Origin: Bradyrhizobium sp. S69
GTDB lineage: Bacteria; Pseudomonadota; Alphaproteobacteria; Rhizobiales; Xanthobacteraceae
NCBI RefSeq assembly: GCF_009766005.1
Contig: NZ_LMUK01000051.1
Coordinates: 1 to 64,000, forward strand
Length of the DNA stretch: 64,000 nt
Direction of reading: 5' to 3'
Shown: positions 1 to 7,771 of the stretch, piece by piece
How the letters are laid out: every line of letters starts with the position of its first letter
Position numbering within the stretch: position 1 is the stretch's first letter
Translations under genes and position numbers: made by a program
The notes under the pieces: model-generated
Seen by the model: the letters and a program-made list of their open reading frames with translations, nothing else
The model's database searches: none
Told to the model about the DNA's origin: nothing

Positions 1-130
1 AGTTGGGTCAGGAGTCAAGGACAATTTCTGAAAATCAGAAATGATGCGGAGGCGTGAAAGGGACTGGACACAACATCGTGTGATTTGCCCCGCCGGAAAA
101 ATCAATCTGGTGATTTCCGCAAACCGCAAC
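1..130. other. Gene-less left edge, remnant of a longer dispersed element
   Basis: No credible gene. The stretch begins with AGTTGGGTCA and then has GGACTGGACA near 60 and TGATTTGCCC near 81. The same three blocks occur in the same order at 62038-62120, so both look like decayed copies of one dispersed element. It runs directly into the palindromic repeat that starts at 131. Confidence 0.5.
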
Positions 131-267
131 GTCATCCTGAGGTGCGCGCCATCTTTGGCGCGCCTCGAAGGATGGTGTTCAGCGTCGTGCTTGCTGCCCA
201 TCCTTCGAGGCTCGCAAAGGCTCGCACCTCACGGGTGAACGCAATTGCGTTCATCCCGGGGATGACG
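131..267. repeat. Dispersed palindromic repeat, GTCATCCTGAGGTGC family, copy 1
   Basis: Starts GTCATCCTGAGGTGC and ends with the complementary GGGGATGACG. Inside are inverted TCGAAGGATG and CATCCTTCGA blocks, so the whole unit can fold on itself. Related copies lie at 1970-2103, 7642-7744 and 62186-62324. It is non-coding; the reading frames across it are accidental. Confidence 0.85.
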
Positions 268-392
268 GTGCGTTGCTGCAGAGGCGCCTCTCGCGCCGTA
301 CCCCCGTCTTCGCCGCACCACCGCCCTTGCCCGCGCCGCGCGCCGCCCCATCTCTCGGGTCACGTCAACTCACTCTCATCAGGATGCCTTTC

Positions 393-1139
393 ATGGCCAA
401 GCTCGATAACAAGATCGTTCTCATCAGCGGCGGCACCAGCGGGATTGGTGCGGAGACCGCCAAACTGTTTCAATCCGAAGGCGCGACGGTGGTCGTGACC
501 GGGTCCAGCGAGCGCTCGGTGGAGGCCGCCAAGCCAGCATTGCCCGGGATCGAGGTTCTGCTCTCGGACGCCAGCAACGTCGCCGCGACCAAGGCCCTGG
601 TCGATCAGGTCAAAGCCAAGCACGGCCGCATCGACGTGCTGTTCGTCAACGCCGGCATCGCCAAATTCGCGCCGATCGCGCAGGTCGACGAAGCCTTCTA
701 CGACAGCCAGTTCAACACCAACGTCAAGGGCGCATACTTCCTGATCAAGCACGCCATCCCGGTCATTCCCGACGGCGGCGCGATCATCCTGACCGCCTCG
801 GTGGCCGGCGCGGGCGGCGGCTTGGCGGGCAGCTCGATCTACGGATCGACCAAGGCGGCGCTGCGTTCGTTCGGCCGCACCATCGCCAGGGAGCTGGCAC
901 CGCGCGGTATCCGGGTCAACACCATCAGCCCCGGCCCGATCATCACGCCGATTCTCGACAAAGGCGGCCTCACGCCGGCTCAGAAGGAAGGCTTCATCGA
1001 GGGCGCCAAGACCCGCATTCCGCTCGGCCGCACCGGTACTTCAGCCGAAGTCGCCGCCGCAGCGCTCTATCTGGCCGCCGATGCCACCTACTCTACCGGC
1101 GCCGAACTGTTCGTCGACGGCGGCTTGATTGATCTCTGA
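393..1139 (+). CDS. SDR family NAD(P)-dependent oxidoreductase
   Basis: A 248-residue classical short-chain dehydrogenase, the usual length for the family. The Rossmann glycine motif GGTSGIG is at residues 13-19, the NAG motif follows in FVNAGIA, and the catalytic YxxxK appears as YGSTK. The C-terminal part has the SPGPI block after beta-strand 6 and ends in DGGLIDL, normal for this family. An ATG at 384 would add three residues; an open frame reaches back to 273 but runs through repeat DNA and is not protein-like. The substrate cannot be read from the sequence. It stands alone between two repeat elements, so no operon partner helps with function. Confidence 0.88.
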   Translation: MAKLDNKIVLISGGTSGIGAETAKLFQSEGATVVVTGSSERSVEAAKPALPGIEVLLSDASNVAATKALVDQVKAKHGRIDVLFVNAGIAKFAPIAQVDEAFYDSQFNTNVKGAYFLIKHAIPVIPDGGAIILTASVAGAGGGLAGSSIYGSTKAALRSFGRTIARELAPRGIRVNTISPGPIITPILDKGGLTPAQKEGFIEGAKTRIPLGRTGTSAEVAAAALYLAADATYSTGAELFVDGGLIDL

Positions 1140-1190
1140 TCCGCTAGAGCGGCATGAGGTTAGATTAAGCCACGCAATCCGCCCGCTTCA

Positions 1191-1344
1191 CTTCACCTCT
1201 CCCCGGCGGGGAGAGGTCGATTTGCTCTCGGCGATGCGAAGCATCGTCCGGTGCAAATCGGGTGAGGGCCGTCATACCAAACGAATGGCCCTAACCCCTC
1301 ACCCGGCGCTACGCGCCGACCTCTCCCAACGGGAGAGGTGAAGG
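1191..1344. repeat. Dispersed palindromic repeat, CTCTCCC family, copy 1
   Basis: Begins CACCTCTCCCCGGCGGGGAG and ends CTCTCCCAACGGGAGAGGTG, with inner GGGTGAGGG and CCCCTCACCC arms, so it folds into a long branched hairpin. A related copy is at 4811-5014. It fills the gap between the SDR and HD genes and may help end transcription of the SDR. Confidence 0.8.
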
Positions 1345-1394
1345 GACATCGCGACCGCCTACCACTTTCATTGTTTCCGCAGTATAGCTTGACG

Positions 1395-1943
1395 ATGAAC
1401 CACGACGCGTTGTTGGCAGCCTACGCGGCACCTGGCCGCCACTATCACAATTTGCAGCACATCGAAGACTGTCTCGCCGCGCTCGCGCGCGTGGACCATC
1501 TCTCGGCGGTCGAGCGCGAAATTCTCGAGCGGGCGATCTGGTGGCACGATGTGGTTTACGATTCCACCAGATCAGACAATGAAGAGCTCAGCGCCCGGCT
1601 CGCCGAGCAGCACATCCGTGATGACCTTCGTCAGGAAGTCGGCCGCCTGATCCGCCTGACAAAGACCCATAAGGTCGAGCCCGACGATCGCCTCGGGGCG
1701 ATCCTGATCTCGATCGACCTCAGCATATTGGGCGCGGAGCCCGCGCGATACGATGCCTATGCCGCGGCGATCCGCCAGGAATTCGCGCATGTCAGCGAGC
1801 GCGACTATCGCGACGGCCGCGCCCGCGTGCTGAGCCAATTCGCCGCGCGGCCGGTGATCTTTCCCGATGCAGGCTTTGCCGCGACCTATGATCGACGGGC
1901 CCGCGAAAACCTGGCGCGCGAACTGGTTTCGTTGAGCGGGTGA
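1395..1943 (+). CDS. HD-domain predicted metal-dependent phosphohydrolase
   Basis: A 182-residue soluble protein of the HD superfamily (COG4339-like). The motif HYHNLQH is at residues 16-22 and the HD doublet lies in WWHDVVYD at 51-52; these are the expected metal ligands, followed by SDNEELSA, typical of this subfamily. The substrate is unknown for this family. The ATG at 1395 is chosen because it places the conserved NHDALLAAY start right before the HxxxH helix; the open frame back to 1338 covers the end of a repeat. The neighbours give no functional hint. Confidence 0.8.
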   Translation: MNHDALLAAYAAPGRHYHNLQHIEDCLAALARVDHLSAVEREILERAIWWHDVVYDSTRSDNEELSARLAEQHIRDDLRQEVGRLIRLTKTHKVEPDDRLGAILISIDLSILGAEPARYDAYAAAIRQEFAHVSERDYRDGRARVLSQFAARPVIFPDAGFAATYDRRARENLARELVSLSG

Positions 1944-1969
1944 TGGGTATCGCTCATGCACCCACGGGC

Positions 1970-2103
1970 GTCATCCTGAGGAGGCGCGAAGCGCCGTCTC
2001 GAAGGATGGTGTTCAGCGTCGTGCTTGCGGCCATCCTTCGAGGCGCGCGAGAAAGAGCGCGCACCTCACGGGCGAACGCTTCGCGTTCGTCCCGGGGATG
2101 ACG
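1970..2103. repeat. Dispersed palindromic repeat, GTCATCCTGAGGTGC family, copy 2
   Basis: Begins GTCATCCTGAGGAGGCGCG, has TCGAAGGATG and CATCCTTCGA as inverted inner arms and ends CCGGGGATGACG. It lies between the convergent HD and TetR genes, where it could act as a bidirectional transcription end. Confidence 0.82.
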
Positions 2104-2171
2104 GCAGCGCCGTTGCTCGATATCCGCGTCGCTTTGTGGTCCCGCGTATCAGGCCGATGCGCGCTACCTGC

Positions 2172-2822
2172 TCATTTCGTCGACAGGTGGGTGCCGTAGC
2201 GGAGGCCGTCGATGAACAGGGCGACCATGCGCTCGGCCCGGCCGGCGCCGTCATTGTAGGCGGACGAGCACAGACTTGCGACCGCGCCCAGAATATCGTC
2301 GGCATCGACATCGCTGCGGACCTCGCCGGCGGCCACCGCCGACTCCAGAAGCGGTCGAACGGCGGGTTGGACGCGCTGTTCGAAATAGCCGCGCAGCGGC
2401 GCGAAGGCCGGGTTTCCCGAGTGCAGCGCCGGGGCCAGTCCACGTTTGGCGGTGATGAAGGCTGCGTATCGCTGCAGCCATTTCGCCAGAGCTTCGAACG
2501 GCGGGTGTTCGGCGGCAAGGATTGGCGCGGCGTCCGCACAGGCGTCGATCTCGTGACGGAACACGGCCGCGATCAGGTCTGAGCGCTCCGGAAAATGCCG
2601 GTAGAGCGTGCCGACGCCGACGCCGGCCTTCTCGGCGATTTCCCGCACCGGCGCGTCGACCCCTGACGTCGCGAACACCGCCTTGGCCGATTGCAGCAGC
2701 GCGTCGAGGTTCCGCTGGACGTCGATCCGCACGCGCCGATCCGAGCCGTGCCGGGGACCCGCTTCATCACCTTGGTCGATCGGTTTGCTGCTCACAACAT
2801 TTTCACTTGAAAAACGGAACAT
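2172..2822 (-). CDS. TetR/AcrR family transcriptional regulator
   Basis: A 216-residue TetR-type repressor. The helix-turn-helix is clear at about residues 59-78 (VREIAEKAGVGVGTLYRHF), followed by an all-helical ligand-binding half. It is divergent from the SDR gene at 2920, and two copies of a palindrome (2814-2830 and 2840-2856) lie in the gap, so it very likely represses itself and the SDR/aldo-keto reductase pair. The start is uncertain: the ATG at 2822 sits inside the first palindrome and has no good ribosome site; GTG codons at 2798 or 2795 are alternatives that leave the palindrome fully upstream. The inducer is unknown, but a reactive carbonyl is a reasonable guess given the targets. 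Confidence 0.85.
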   Translation of the reverse strand: MFRFSSENVVSSKPIDQGDEAGPRHGSDRRVRIDVQRNLDALLQSAKAVFATSGVDAPVREIAEKAGVGVGTLYRHFPERSDLIAAVFRHEIDACADAAPILAAEHPPFEALAKWLQRYAAFITAKRGLAPALHSGNPAFAPLRGYFEQRVQPAVRPLLESAVAAGEVRSDVDADDILGAVASLCSSAYNDGAGRAERMVALFIDGLRYGTHLSTK

Positions 2823-2856
2823 CGTTCCGTATTTTAGATACGGAACATCGTTCCAC
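2814..2856. promoter_or_regulatory. Tandem palindromic operator between TetR and SDR genes
   Basis: The first site, ACGGAACATCGTTCCGT at 2814-2830, is a perfect palindrome (7-3-7). The second at 2840-2856 repeats ACGGAACATCGTTCC with two mismatched end bases. The centres are 26 bp apart, with an AT-rich spacer (ATTTTAGATA) that may hold -10 elements. The form and position are what TetR repressors bind. Confidence 0.8.
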
Positions 2857-2868
2857 TTCGGCCAAGCT

Positions 2869-2925
2869 AACGCAGTCAGGCGGCGCTGACAACAAATCGA
2901 CCGACAAGAGGAACCCACCATGCAG
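2869..2925 (+). repeat. Duplicated 5' leader, copy upstream of the SDR gene
   Basis: About 57 bases ending in the first two codons (ATGCAG) of the SDR gene match, with small gaps, the 60 bases at 3703-3762 in front of the aldo/keto reductase. Shared blocks include AACGCAGT, CGGCGCTGACA and CCACCATGCAG, and each copy carries its own ribosome site. Confidence 0.8.
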
Positions 2926-3678
2926 GACAAACCCGTTGCCCTGGTCACCGGAGCCAATCAAGGAATTGGCCTTCAGATCGCCAGCGATCTCGTACCACAC
3001 GGCTTTACGGTGCTGGTCGGGTCGCGCGACCTCGCGCGTGGCGAGGCCGCGGCCAAGACGATCGACGGAGACGCCCGCGCAGTACAACTCGACGTGACGG
3101 ATCAGGCTTCGATCACCGCCGCGGCGAAGCGCATCCGCGACGAATTTGGCCGCCTCGACGTGCTGGTCCAGAACGCGGCGATCTCGAATGTAAATAGGCT
3201 GCCCGGCCAGTCCGTCGAGGCGTACGCCAAGACAACCCGCCCGAGCAACGTATCGCTCGATGAGATGCGCTCGGTGTGGGACACCAACGTGTTCGGCGTC
3301 CTCGCCGTCTACCAGGCGATGCTGCCGCTTCTGCGCGAAACGCCGAATGCTCGCATCGTCAACGTATCGAGCGGCGCCGGGTCGCTGACGTTGAACGCGG
3401 ACCCGGCCTTCGCCTGGCGCTCGATCTTCGGTCCGGTCTATCCGGCGTCCAAGACAGCACTCAACGCATTGACGCTCGCGATGGCGATCGAACTTGAACC
3501 GGAAGGTATCAAGGTCAACGCGGTCTCGCCGGGCTTCACCAGGACGAAGCTCAATGGATATGCCGGCACGGATACGATCGAGCAAGGCGCCCGCGAAGCG
3601 GTGCGCGTTGCGCTGCTCGGCGCGGATGGTCCGACCGGGACGTTCACGCGCTGGGAAAACGGCACGATCCCGTGGTGA
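2920..3678 (+). CDS. SDR family oxidoreductase, carbonyl-reductase-like
   Basis: A 252-residue short-chain dehydrogenase resembling the eukaryotic-type carbonyl reductases. The cofactor motif is GANQGIG at residues 11-17, then VQNAAIS for the NNAG motif, NVSSGAG with the catalytic serine, and YPASK as the catalytic tyrosine-lysine pair. The ATG at 2920 has AGAGGA just upstream. It is divergent from the TetR gene and followed 78 bp later by an aldo/keto reductase with a near-identical leader, so the two probably form one TetR-controlled unit for reducing aldehydes, ketones or quinones. The exact substrate is not visible. Confidence 0.87.
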   Translation: MQDKPVALVTGANQGIGLQIASDLVPHGFTVLVGSRDLARGEAAAKTIDGDARAVQLDVTDQASITAAAKRIRDEFGRLDVLVQNAAISNVNRLPGQSVEAYAKTTRPSNVSLDEMRSVWDTNVFGVLAVYQAMLPLLRETPNARIVNVSSGAGSLTLNADPAFAWRSIFGPVYPASKTALNALTLAMAIELEPEGIKVNAVSPGFTRTKLNGYAGTDTIEQGAREAVRVALLGADGPTGTFTRWENGTIPW

Positions 3679-3702
3679 TCCAGTCTCACGCGCAAGAAAT
3701 TC

Positions 3703-3762
3703 AACGCAGTTAGGGCGGCGCTGACAGCAGATCGATCAACCAAAAAGGAAACCACCATGCAG
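3703..3762 (+). repeat. Duplicated 5' leader, copy upstream of the aldo/keto reductase
   Basis: Second copy of the leader found at 2869-2925. The likeness starts at AACGCAG and ends with ATGCAG, the first two codons of the aldo/keto reductase; the DNA upstream of the shared block does not match. Confidence 0.8.
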
Positions 3763-4788
3763 TACCGCACACTGGGAAAAACCGGCATCAAGGTTACGCC
3801 CTATTGCCTCGGCGCGATGATGTTCGGACGGCTCGCCAACGCCGATCACGACGATTGCATCCGCATCATCCACAAGGCCCTGGATTTCGGTATCAACTTC
3901 GTCGACACCGCCGACAGATACAGCAGCGGCGAGTCGGAGGAGATCGTCGGCAAGGCGCTGAAAGGCCGGCGCGACACCATCGTGCTGGCTACCAAGGTGC
4001 ACGGGCCGATGGGCGGGGATCCGAACCAGCAGGGCAATTCGCGGCGCTGGATCACGCAAGCATTGGAGGCCTCGCTCCGCCGCCTGCAGACCGACCATAT
4101 CGATCTCTACCAGATCCACCGGCCCGCGCCCGACACCGACATCGAGGAGACGCTGTCGGTGCTCACCGATTTGATGCGCGCGGGAAAACTGCGCGCGATC
4201 GGCTCATCGACCTTCCCGGCCTCGGAGATCGTCGAAGCGCAGTGGACGGCCGAACGGCGTGGGCTCTCCCGCTTCCGCACCGAACAGCCGCCCTACTCGA
4301 TCCTGGATCGCGGCATCGAGCGTGAAGTGCTCCCTGCCTGCGAGCGTTACGGAATGGGCGTGATGGTCTGGAGTCCGCTCTCAAAGGGCATGCTCACCGG
4401 CCGCTACCGCAAGGGCCAACCGCTGCCCGACAGCCTGCGCGTCAGATATATGCCCAAGCAGATGTCCGACGAGCGCAACCTCGATGCGGTCGAGCAGTTG
4501 CTTCCCATCGCGCAAGCGGCCGGGCTGTCGCTGACGCATATGGCGATGGGTTTCGTGATGGCGCATCCCAGCGTGACCTCGGCGATCCTCGGGCCACGCA
4601 CGATGCCGCAACTGGACGACCTGCTGGCCGGCGCGGAGGTTCGTCTCACTGACGAAATCCTGGACAAGATCGACCAAATCGTCCCGCCCGGAATCGACGT
4701 CGCCCCGAATGCGGCCGCTTACATTCCGCCGGCGATCCTCAACGCCGGACTGCGTCGCCGTCCGGCCGCCGAACGCGCGGCGGCGTGA
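3757..4788 (+). CDS. Aldo/keto reductase
   Basis: A 343-residue NADPH-dependent aldo/keto reductase of the long bacterial type, a TIM barrel. The catalytic tetrad can be read: aspartate and tyrosine in FVDTADRYSSGESE, lysine in LATKVHG, histidine in YQIHRP. The C-terminal part has the cofactor-binding region around SAILGPRT. The start ATG at 3757 follows an AAGGAAACC ribosome site. It lies behind the SDR at 2920 under the same leader type, suggesting a shared carbonyl-detoxifying role under the divergent TetR regulator. The substrate is not determined by sequence. Confidence 0.9.
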   Translation: MQYRTLGKTGIKVTPYCLGAMMFGRLANADHDDCIRIIHKALDFGINFVDTADRYSSGESEEIVGKALKGRRDTIVLATKVHGPMGGDPNQQGNSRRWITQALEASLRRLQTDHIDLYQIHRPAPDTDIEETLSVLTDLMRAGKLRAIGSSTFPASEIVEAQWTAERRGLSRFRTEQPPYSILDRGIEREVLPACERYGMGVMVWSPLSKGMLTGRYRKGQPLPDSLRVRYMPKQMSDERNLDAVEQLLPIAQAAGLSLTHMAMGFVMAHPSVTSAILGPRTMPQLDDLLAGAEVRLTDEILDKIDQIVPPGIDVAPNAAAYIPPAILNAGLRRRPAAERAAA

Positions 4789-4810
4789 GTGGATGCGAGG
4801 TCGTTCTAGT

Positions 4811-5014
4811 TTCCCTTCTCCCACCCAACTCGGGTTTACCCGAGTTGGGCACATTAAATTGTCGAAGTCGGATAAATCCGACTTCGATGTGGGAGAAGGT
4901 GGCGCGGACGCAGTCCGTGCCGGATGAGGGGTAGCAACATAACGAGAGTCAGAGACCCCTCACCCGTCTCGCATCTAAAGATGCGAGCCACCCTCTCCCA
5001 CAAGGGGAGAGGGA
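4811..5014. repeat. Dispersed palindromic repeat, CTCTCCC family, copy 2
   Basis: About 200 bases with nested hairpins: CAACTCGGG with CCCGAGTTG, AAGTCGGA with TCCGACTT, TCGCATC with GATGCGA, and outer arms TTCTCCCAC and CTCTCCCAC. It is related to the copy at 1191-1344 and fills the gap between convergent genes. Confidence 0.78.
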
Positions 5015-5034
5015 AGATCGCATCAGCGTCGTCA

Positions 5035-5289
5035 CTACTCGCTGTAGCGGTCAGCACGTTTGATCGCGACATGGTGCTCCATATGATGCCGAACCGCTTT
5101 GGCGCTGCCGGCCGGCATCATCGCCATCGCATCGGGCGCCGGTGACGGCGAGTTTGCGTGCAGCAGGTCACCATTCGGATGGAAAAAAGCGTAATTGCCG
5201 GGCTCCTGGATTGCCTCCTGGGCAAACACTTGACCTGCCATGGTGGCCGACAAAATCAGGGCCGCGCTCAATAATTTGAATCGGGTCAT
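5035..5289 (-). CDS. Small exported protein of unknown function
   Basis: An 84-residue protein with a clear N-terminal signal peptide (MTRFKLLSAALILSATMAGQVFAQ), so the mature part is about 60 residues and periplasmic. The mature region reads EPGNYAFFHPNGDLLHA and ends in a His-rich stretch (VRHHMEHHVAIK). I do not recognise the family. The ATG at 5289 is supported by the signal peptide and by AGGAGAC upstream; longer frames run into repeat DNA. The histidines could bind metal, but that is a guess. Convergent with the aldo/keto reductase across a repeat. Confidence 0.7.
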   Translation of the reverse strand: MTRFKLLSAALILSATMAGQVFAQEAIQEPGNYAFFHPNGDLLHANSPSPAPDAMAMMPAGSAKAVRHHMEHHVAIKRADRYSE

Positions 5290-5470
5290 CGATCGTCTCC
5301 TTGCCGACGGCCGCCGGAATATGCGGTCGTATGACAACAAGATCGTTATCTGGGCCCGACATTCCCGGCGTGCAGCGCCGTGACGATCACGCTTCGGCGA
5401 TCCGCGCGTGAGGTGGGCTTCAGAGGTTGATTCAAAAGCAGCAAATAAAATCGGATATTTCGAAGAACTC

Positions 5471-5622
5471 GTCATGCCCGGGCAGAAGCGCGAAGCGCGT
5501 CTTCGCGCTAGATGTCCCGGGTATCCACGTCTTGCTGCACCCAAGTCAAAAGACGTGGATGGCCGGGACATAGGCGAGCGGAAGCGACGCCGTCCTACGG
5601 ACGGCTATGCCCGGCCATGACG
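5471..5622. repeat. Dispersed palindromic repeat, GTCATGCCCGGG family, copy 1
   Basis: Starts GTCATGCCCGGGCAG and ends GCCCGGCCATGACG, with inner TCCACGTCTTG and AGACGTGGAT arms. Copies of the same family lie at 12558-12644 and 34158-34284. It occupies the middle of the 5290-5643 gap; the rest of that gap holds no gene that I can support. Confidence 0.82.
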
Positions 5623-5643
5623 AACTCCTCTGCGTCAAACGCT

Positions 5644-6840
5644 CTAAAACAGCGGCGGAATCTGCGCGACCTTGACCGGTCCGAGATACGCCGCGCCGGC
5701 GACAAAGCGCAGCGGGAACGCACGGGCCTTCTTGCCTTCCAGTTCGGCTTCCTTGCCGAGCGCGTTGAGGCCCGCGACGACGCCGACATTGACGTTCTGC
5801 TTGACCGCCTTGCCGAGACCGGGGATGGCGCGATCGAGCGCGCCGAACAGATTGCTGACGTCCTGCGCCTTGACGCCCGGCGCCACCTTATCGAGCGTCG
5901 CCTGCGGCACGCCCTCATCGAGCATCTTCTCGAGGCCAAGCGCGGGGATCACCTTCTCGAGGCCCACCACCGTCATCTCCAACTCGCCGTCGAGCAGGCC
6001 CTGCGGGTCGAGGCTGAGCTTGCCGGCTGCGACCGCGACCAGGTCGCCCTGCTGGATCCGCGACTGCACGATCTCGACATTGCCGCCGGCCGCCTGGATT
6101 TCGCGAAGCCGTTGCGGCCACGGCTTTGGCGAGAAATCCTTCAAGCCGCTGAGCGTGACCCGCACATCGGCGTCGAACGGCTGCGCCAGCAGCGGATGCA
6201 CTTCCTGGATGCTGCCGCCTGATATCGACAACGCGGTCTCGATCACCGGGTGATCCGACGGCGAACCGTCGAGCAGCCTTCCATGCAACTCGATGTGCTT
6301 GGCGCGCGCCAATGGCTTCTGCGTCGAACTGGAGACCCGGTCGATCGCGGGATCGTCGAACACCAGCGCGACCCGCTGCGGCACACCCGGGAGCCCGACG
6401 ATGCTGCTGCGGGCCGAACTCCACTTCGCGATCATCGAGGACGTATTGCCGGGGGTGACGATCGTCGCCGGCGCGGTGAACTCCGCGATCAGCAATTTCG
6501 GATCGTAGACCTGCGCCACCACCAGGATTTGGGCCAGCTTGGCGATGATCGGCGGCTGCGCCGGATTCTGGCCCGCGGTCTGCGCCGTCAGCGACACGTT
6601 GACGCCATCGCAGCGCACTTCGAGCCGGAACGGATAGCCCCCGACCGAGCGCCGGGCACAATCATAGACCCGGCCGGACCGCGCCTCGCGCGCCCGCCAG
6701 GCATCGGCCGTCTCATCGACCTTGGAAGCGGAATAGAACCAGAACGCGCTCCAGGCCGCGGCAGCGACCAGGAGCAGGACGGGCATGATGAAAAGGCGCC
6801 ACAGCGGGCGCCGGCGCGGCGCGAGGTTGAGATCGGACAT
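5644..6840 (-). CDS. DUF2125 domain-containing membrane-anchored protein
   Basis: A 398-residue protein of the DUF2125 family, common in Bradyrhizobium and related groups. A short cytoplasmic start (MSDLNLAPRRRPLWRLF) leads into one membrane segment (IMPVLLLVAAAAWSAFWFY, about residues 18-36), with the rest periplasmic. The periplasmic part has YDCARRSVGGYPFRLEVRC, a conserved block of the family. The biochemical role is unknown; fold and context point to the envelope. The ATG at 6840 is preferred over the in-frame ATG at 6870 because it begins the conserved N-terminus and has AGGACG upstream. Divergent from the cyclotransferase gene. Confidence 0.85.
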   Translation of the reverse strand: MSDLNLAPRRRPLWRLFIMPVLLLVAAAAWSAFWFYSASKVDETADAWRAREARSGRVYDCARRSVGGYPFRLEVRCDGVNVSLTAQTAGQNPAQPPIIAKLAQILVVAQVYDPKLLIAEFTAPATIVTPGNTSSMIAKWSSARSSIVGLPGVPQRVALVFDDPAIDRVSSSTQKPLARAKHIELHGRLLDGSPSDHPVIETALSISGGSIQEVHPLLAQPFDADVRVTLSGLKDFSPKPWPQRLREIQAAGGNVEIVQSRIQQGDLVAVAAGKLSLDPQGLLDGELEMTVVGLEKVIPALGLEKMLDEGVPQATLDKVAPGVKAQDVSNLFGALDRAIPGLGKAVKQNVNVGVVAGLNALGKEAELEGKKARAFPLRFVAGAAYLGPVKVAQIPPLF

Positions 6841-6989
6841 GGAGCGTCCTTTGACGAGCAATTTTGTCAATTAAGCGATGCGGACACGCGCCGCAATCAA
6901 GTTAACCCGCGTTCGGAGCCAACTTATGGGTGAATTTCCGGATTAACCTGTTTTGATCGGAGGCCGGTTTCTGCTAGGCGTCGCCGCAA

Positions 6990-7592
6990 ATGGCAACCAA
7001 AATCGTATCCGAAACGGAATTGTCCAACACCGACCCCGATTCCGGCCGCAAGGCAGACCTCTGGGTGTTCGGCTACGGCTCGCTGATGTGGCGACCGGGA
7101 TTCGAGTTCATCGAGCAGGTGCCGGCGCGGCTGATCGGCGAGCACCGCGCGCTCTGCGTCTATTCGTTCGACCATCGTGGAACCCCGGAAAAGCCCGGCC
7201 TGGTGCTCGGCCTCGACCGCGGCGGCGCCTGCCGCGGCATCGCGTTCCGCGTCGCGGCCAGCCTGCGCGACGCCACCGTCGAGTACTTGCGCGCCCGCGA
7301 GCAGACCACCAACGTCTACCGCGAAGTGACCCGTTCGGTCTGGCTCGACAACGCCGCGCGAGAACGGGTAGCCGCGCTGACCTACGTGGCCGATCGCGGC
7401 CATGTGCAATATGCCGGACGGCTATCGCTCGCCGAGCAGCTGCGTTACGTGCAGCATGGCTACGGCCGTTCCGGCAACAATCGCGATTATGTGCTGGAAA
7501 CCGTCAAGGCGATCGAAGCGCAAGGTTTTCGCGACGAGCAATTGCACCGGTTGGCGCTGATGCTGCACGACGACACCCCGCGGCACCGGTGA
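6990..7592 (+). CDS. Gamma-glutamylcyclotransferase, ChaC-like
   Basis: A 200-residue protein of the ChaC family, which cleaves glutathione to 5-oxoproline and Cys-Gly in the cytosol. The signature GYGSLMWRPGFEF is at about residues 28-40 and forms the 5-oxoproline pocket; the REQTTNVYREV block holds the expected catalytic glutamate. The length fits the bacterial members. The N-terminal 22 residues ahead of DLWVFGYGS are poorly conserved, so the start could be a little further in. It stands alone between a divergent DUF2125 gene and a repeat element. Confidence 0.87.
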   Translation: MATKIVSETELSNTDPDSGRKADLWVFGYGSLMWRPGFEFIEQVPARLIGEHRALCVYSFDHRGTPEKPGLVLGLDRGGACRGIAFRVAASLRDATVEYLRAREQTTNVYREVTRSVWLDNAARERVAALTYVADRGHVQYAGRLSLAEQLRYVQHGYGRSGNNRDYVLETVKAIEAQGFRDEQLHRLALMLHDDTPRHR

Positions 7593-7641
7593 TTTAAGAT
7601 GCAACGGTCGCCCCTGCGGACCGCAGGGACACGCCGGAACC

Positions 7642-7744
7642 GTCATCCTGAGGTGCGAGCGCAGCGAGCCTCGAAGGATGACCGCAAGCACAGCGATGAA
7701 CAGCATCCTTCGAGGCTCGCAAGGGCTCGCACCTCAGGATGACG
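7642..7744. repeat. Dispersed palindromic repeat, GTCATCCTGAGGTGC family, copy 3
   Basis: Starts GTCATCCTGAGGTGCGAGC and ends GCTCGCACCTCAGGATGACG, an almost perfect end-to-end inverted repeat with inner CTCGAAGGATG and CATCCTTCGAG arms. It separates the convergent cyclotransferase and acyltransferase genes. Confidence 0.87.
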
Positions 7745-7771
7745 TTGAGATAGCTTCGCAGAATCGATCCG

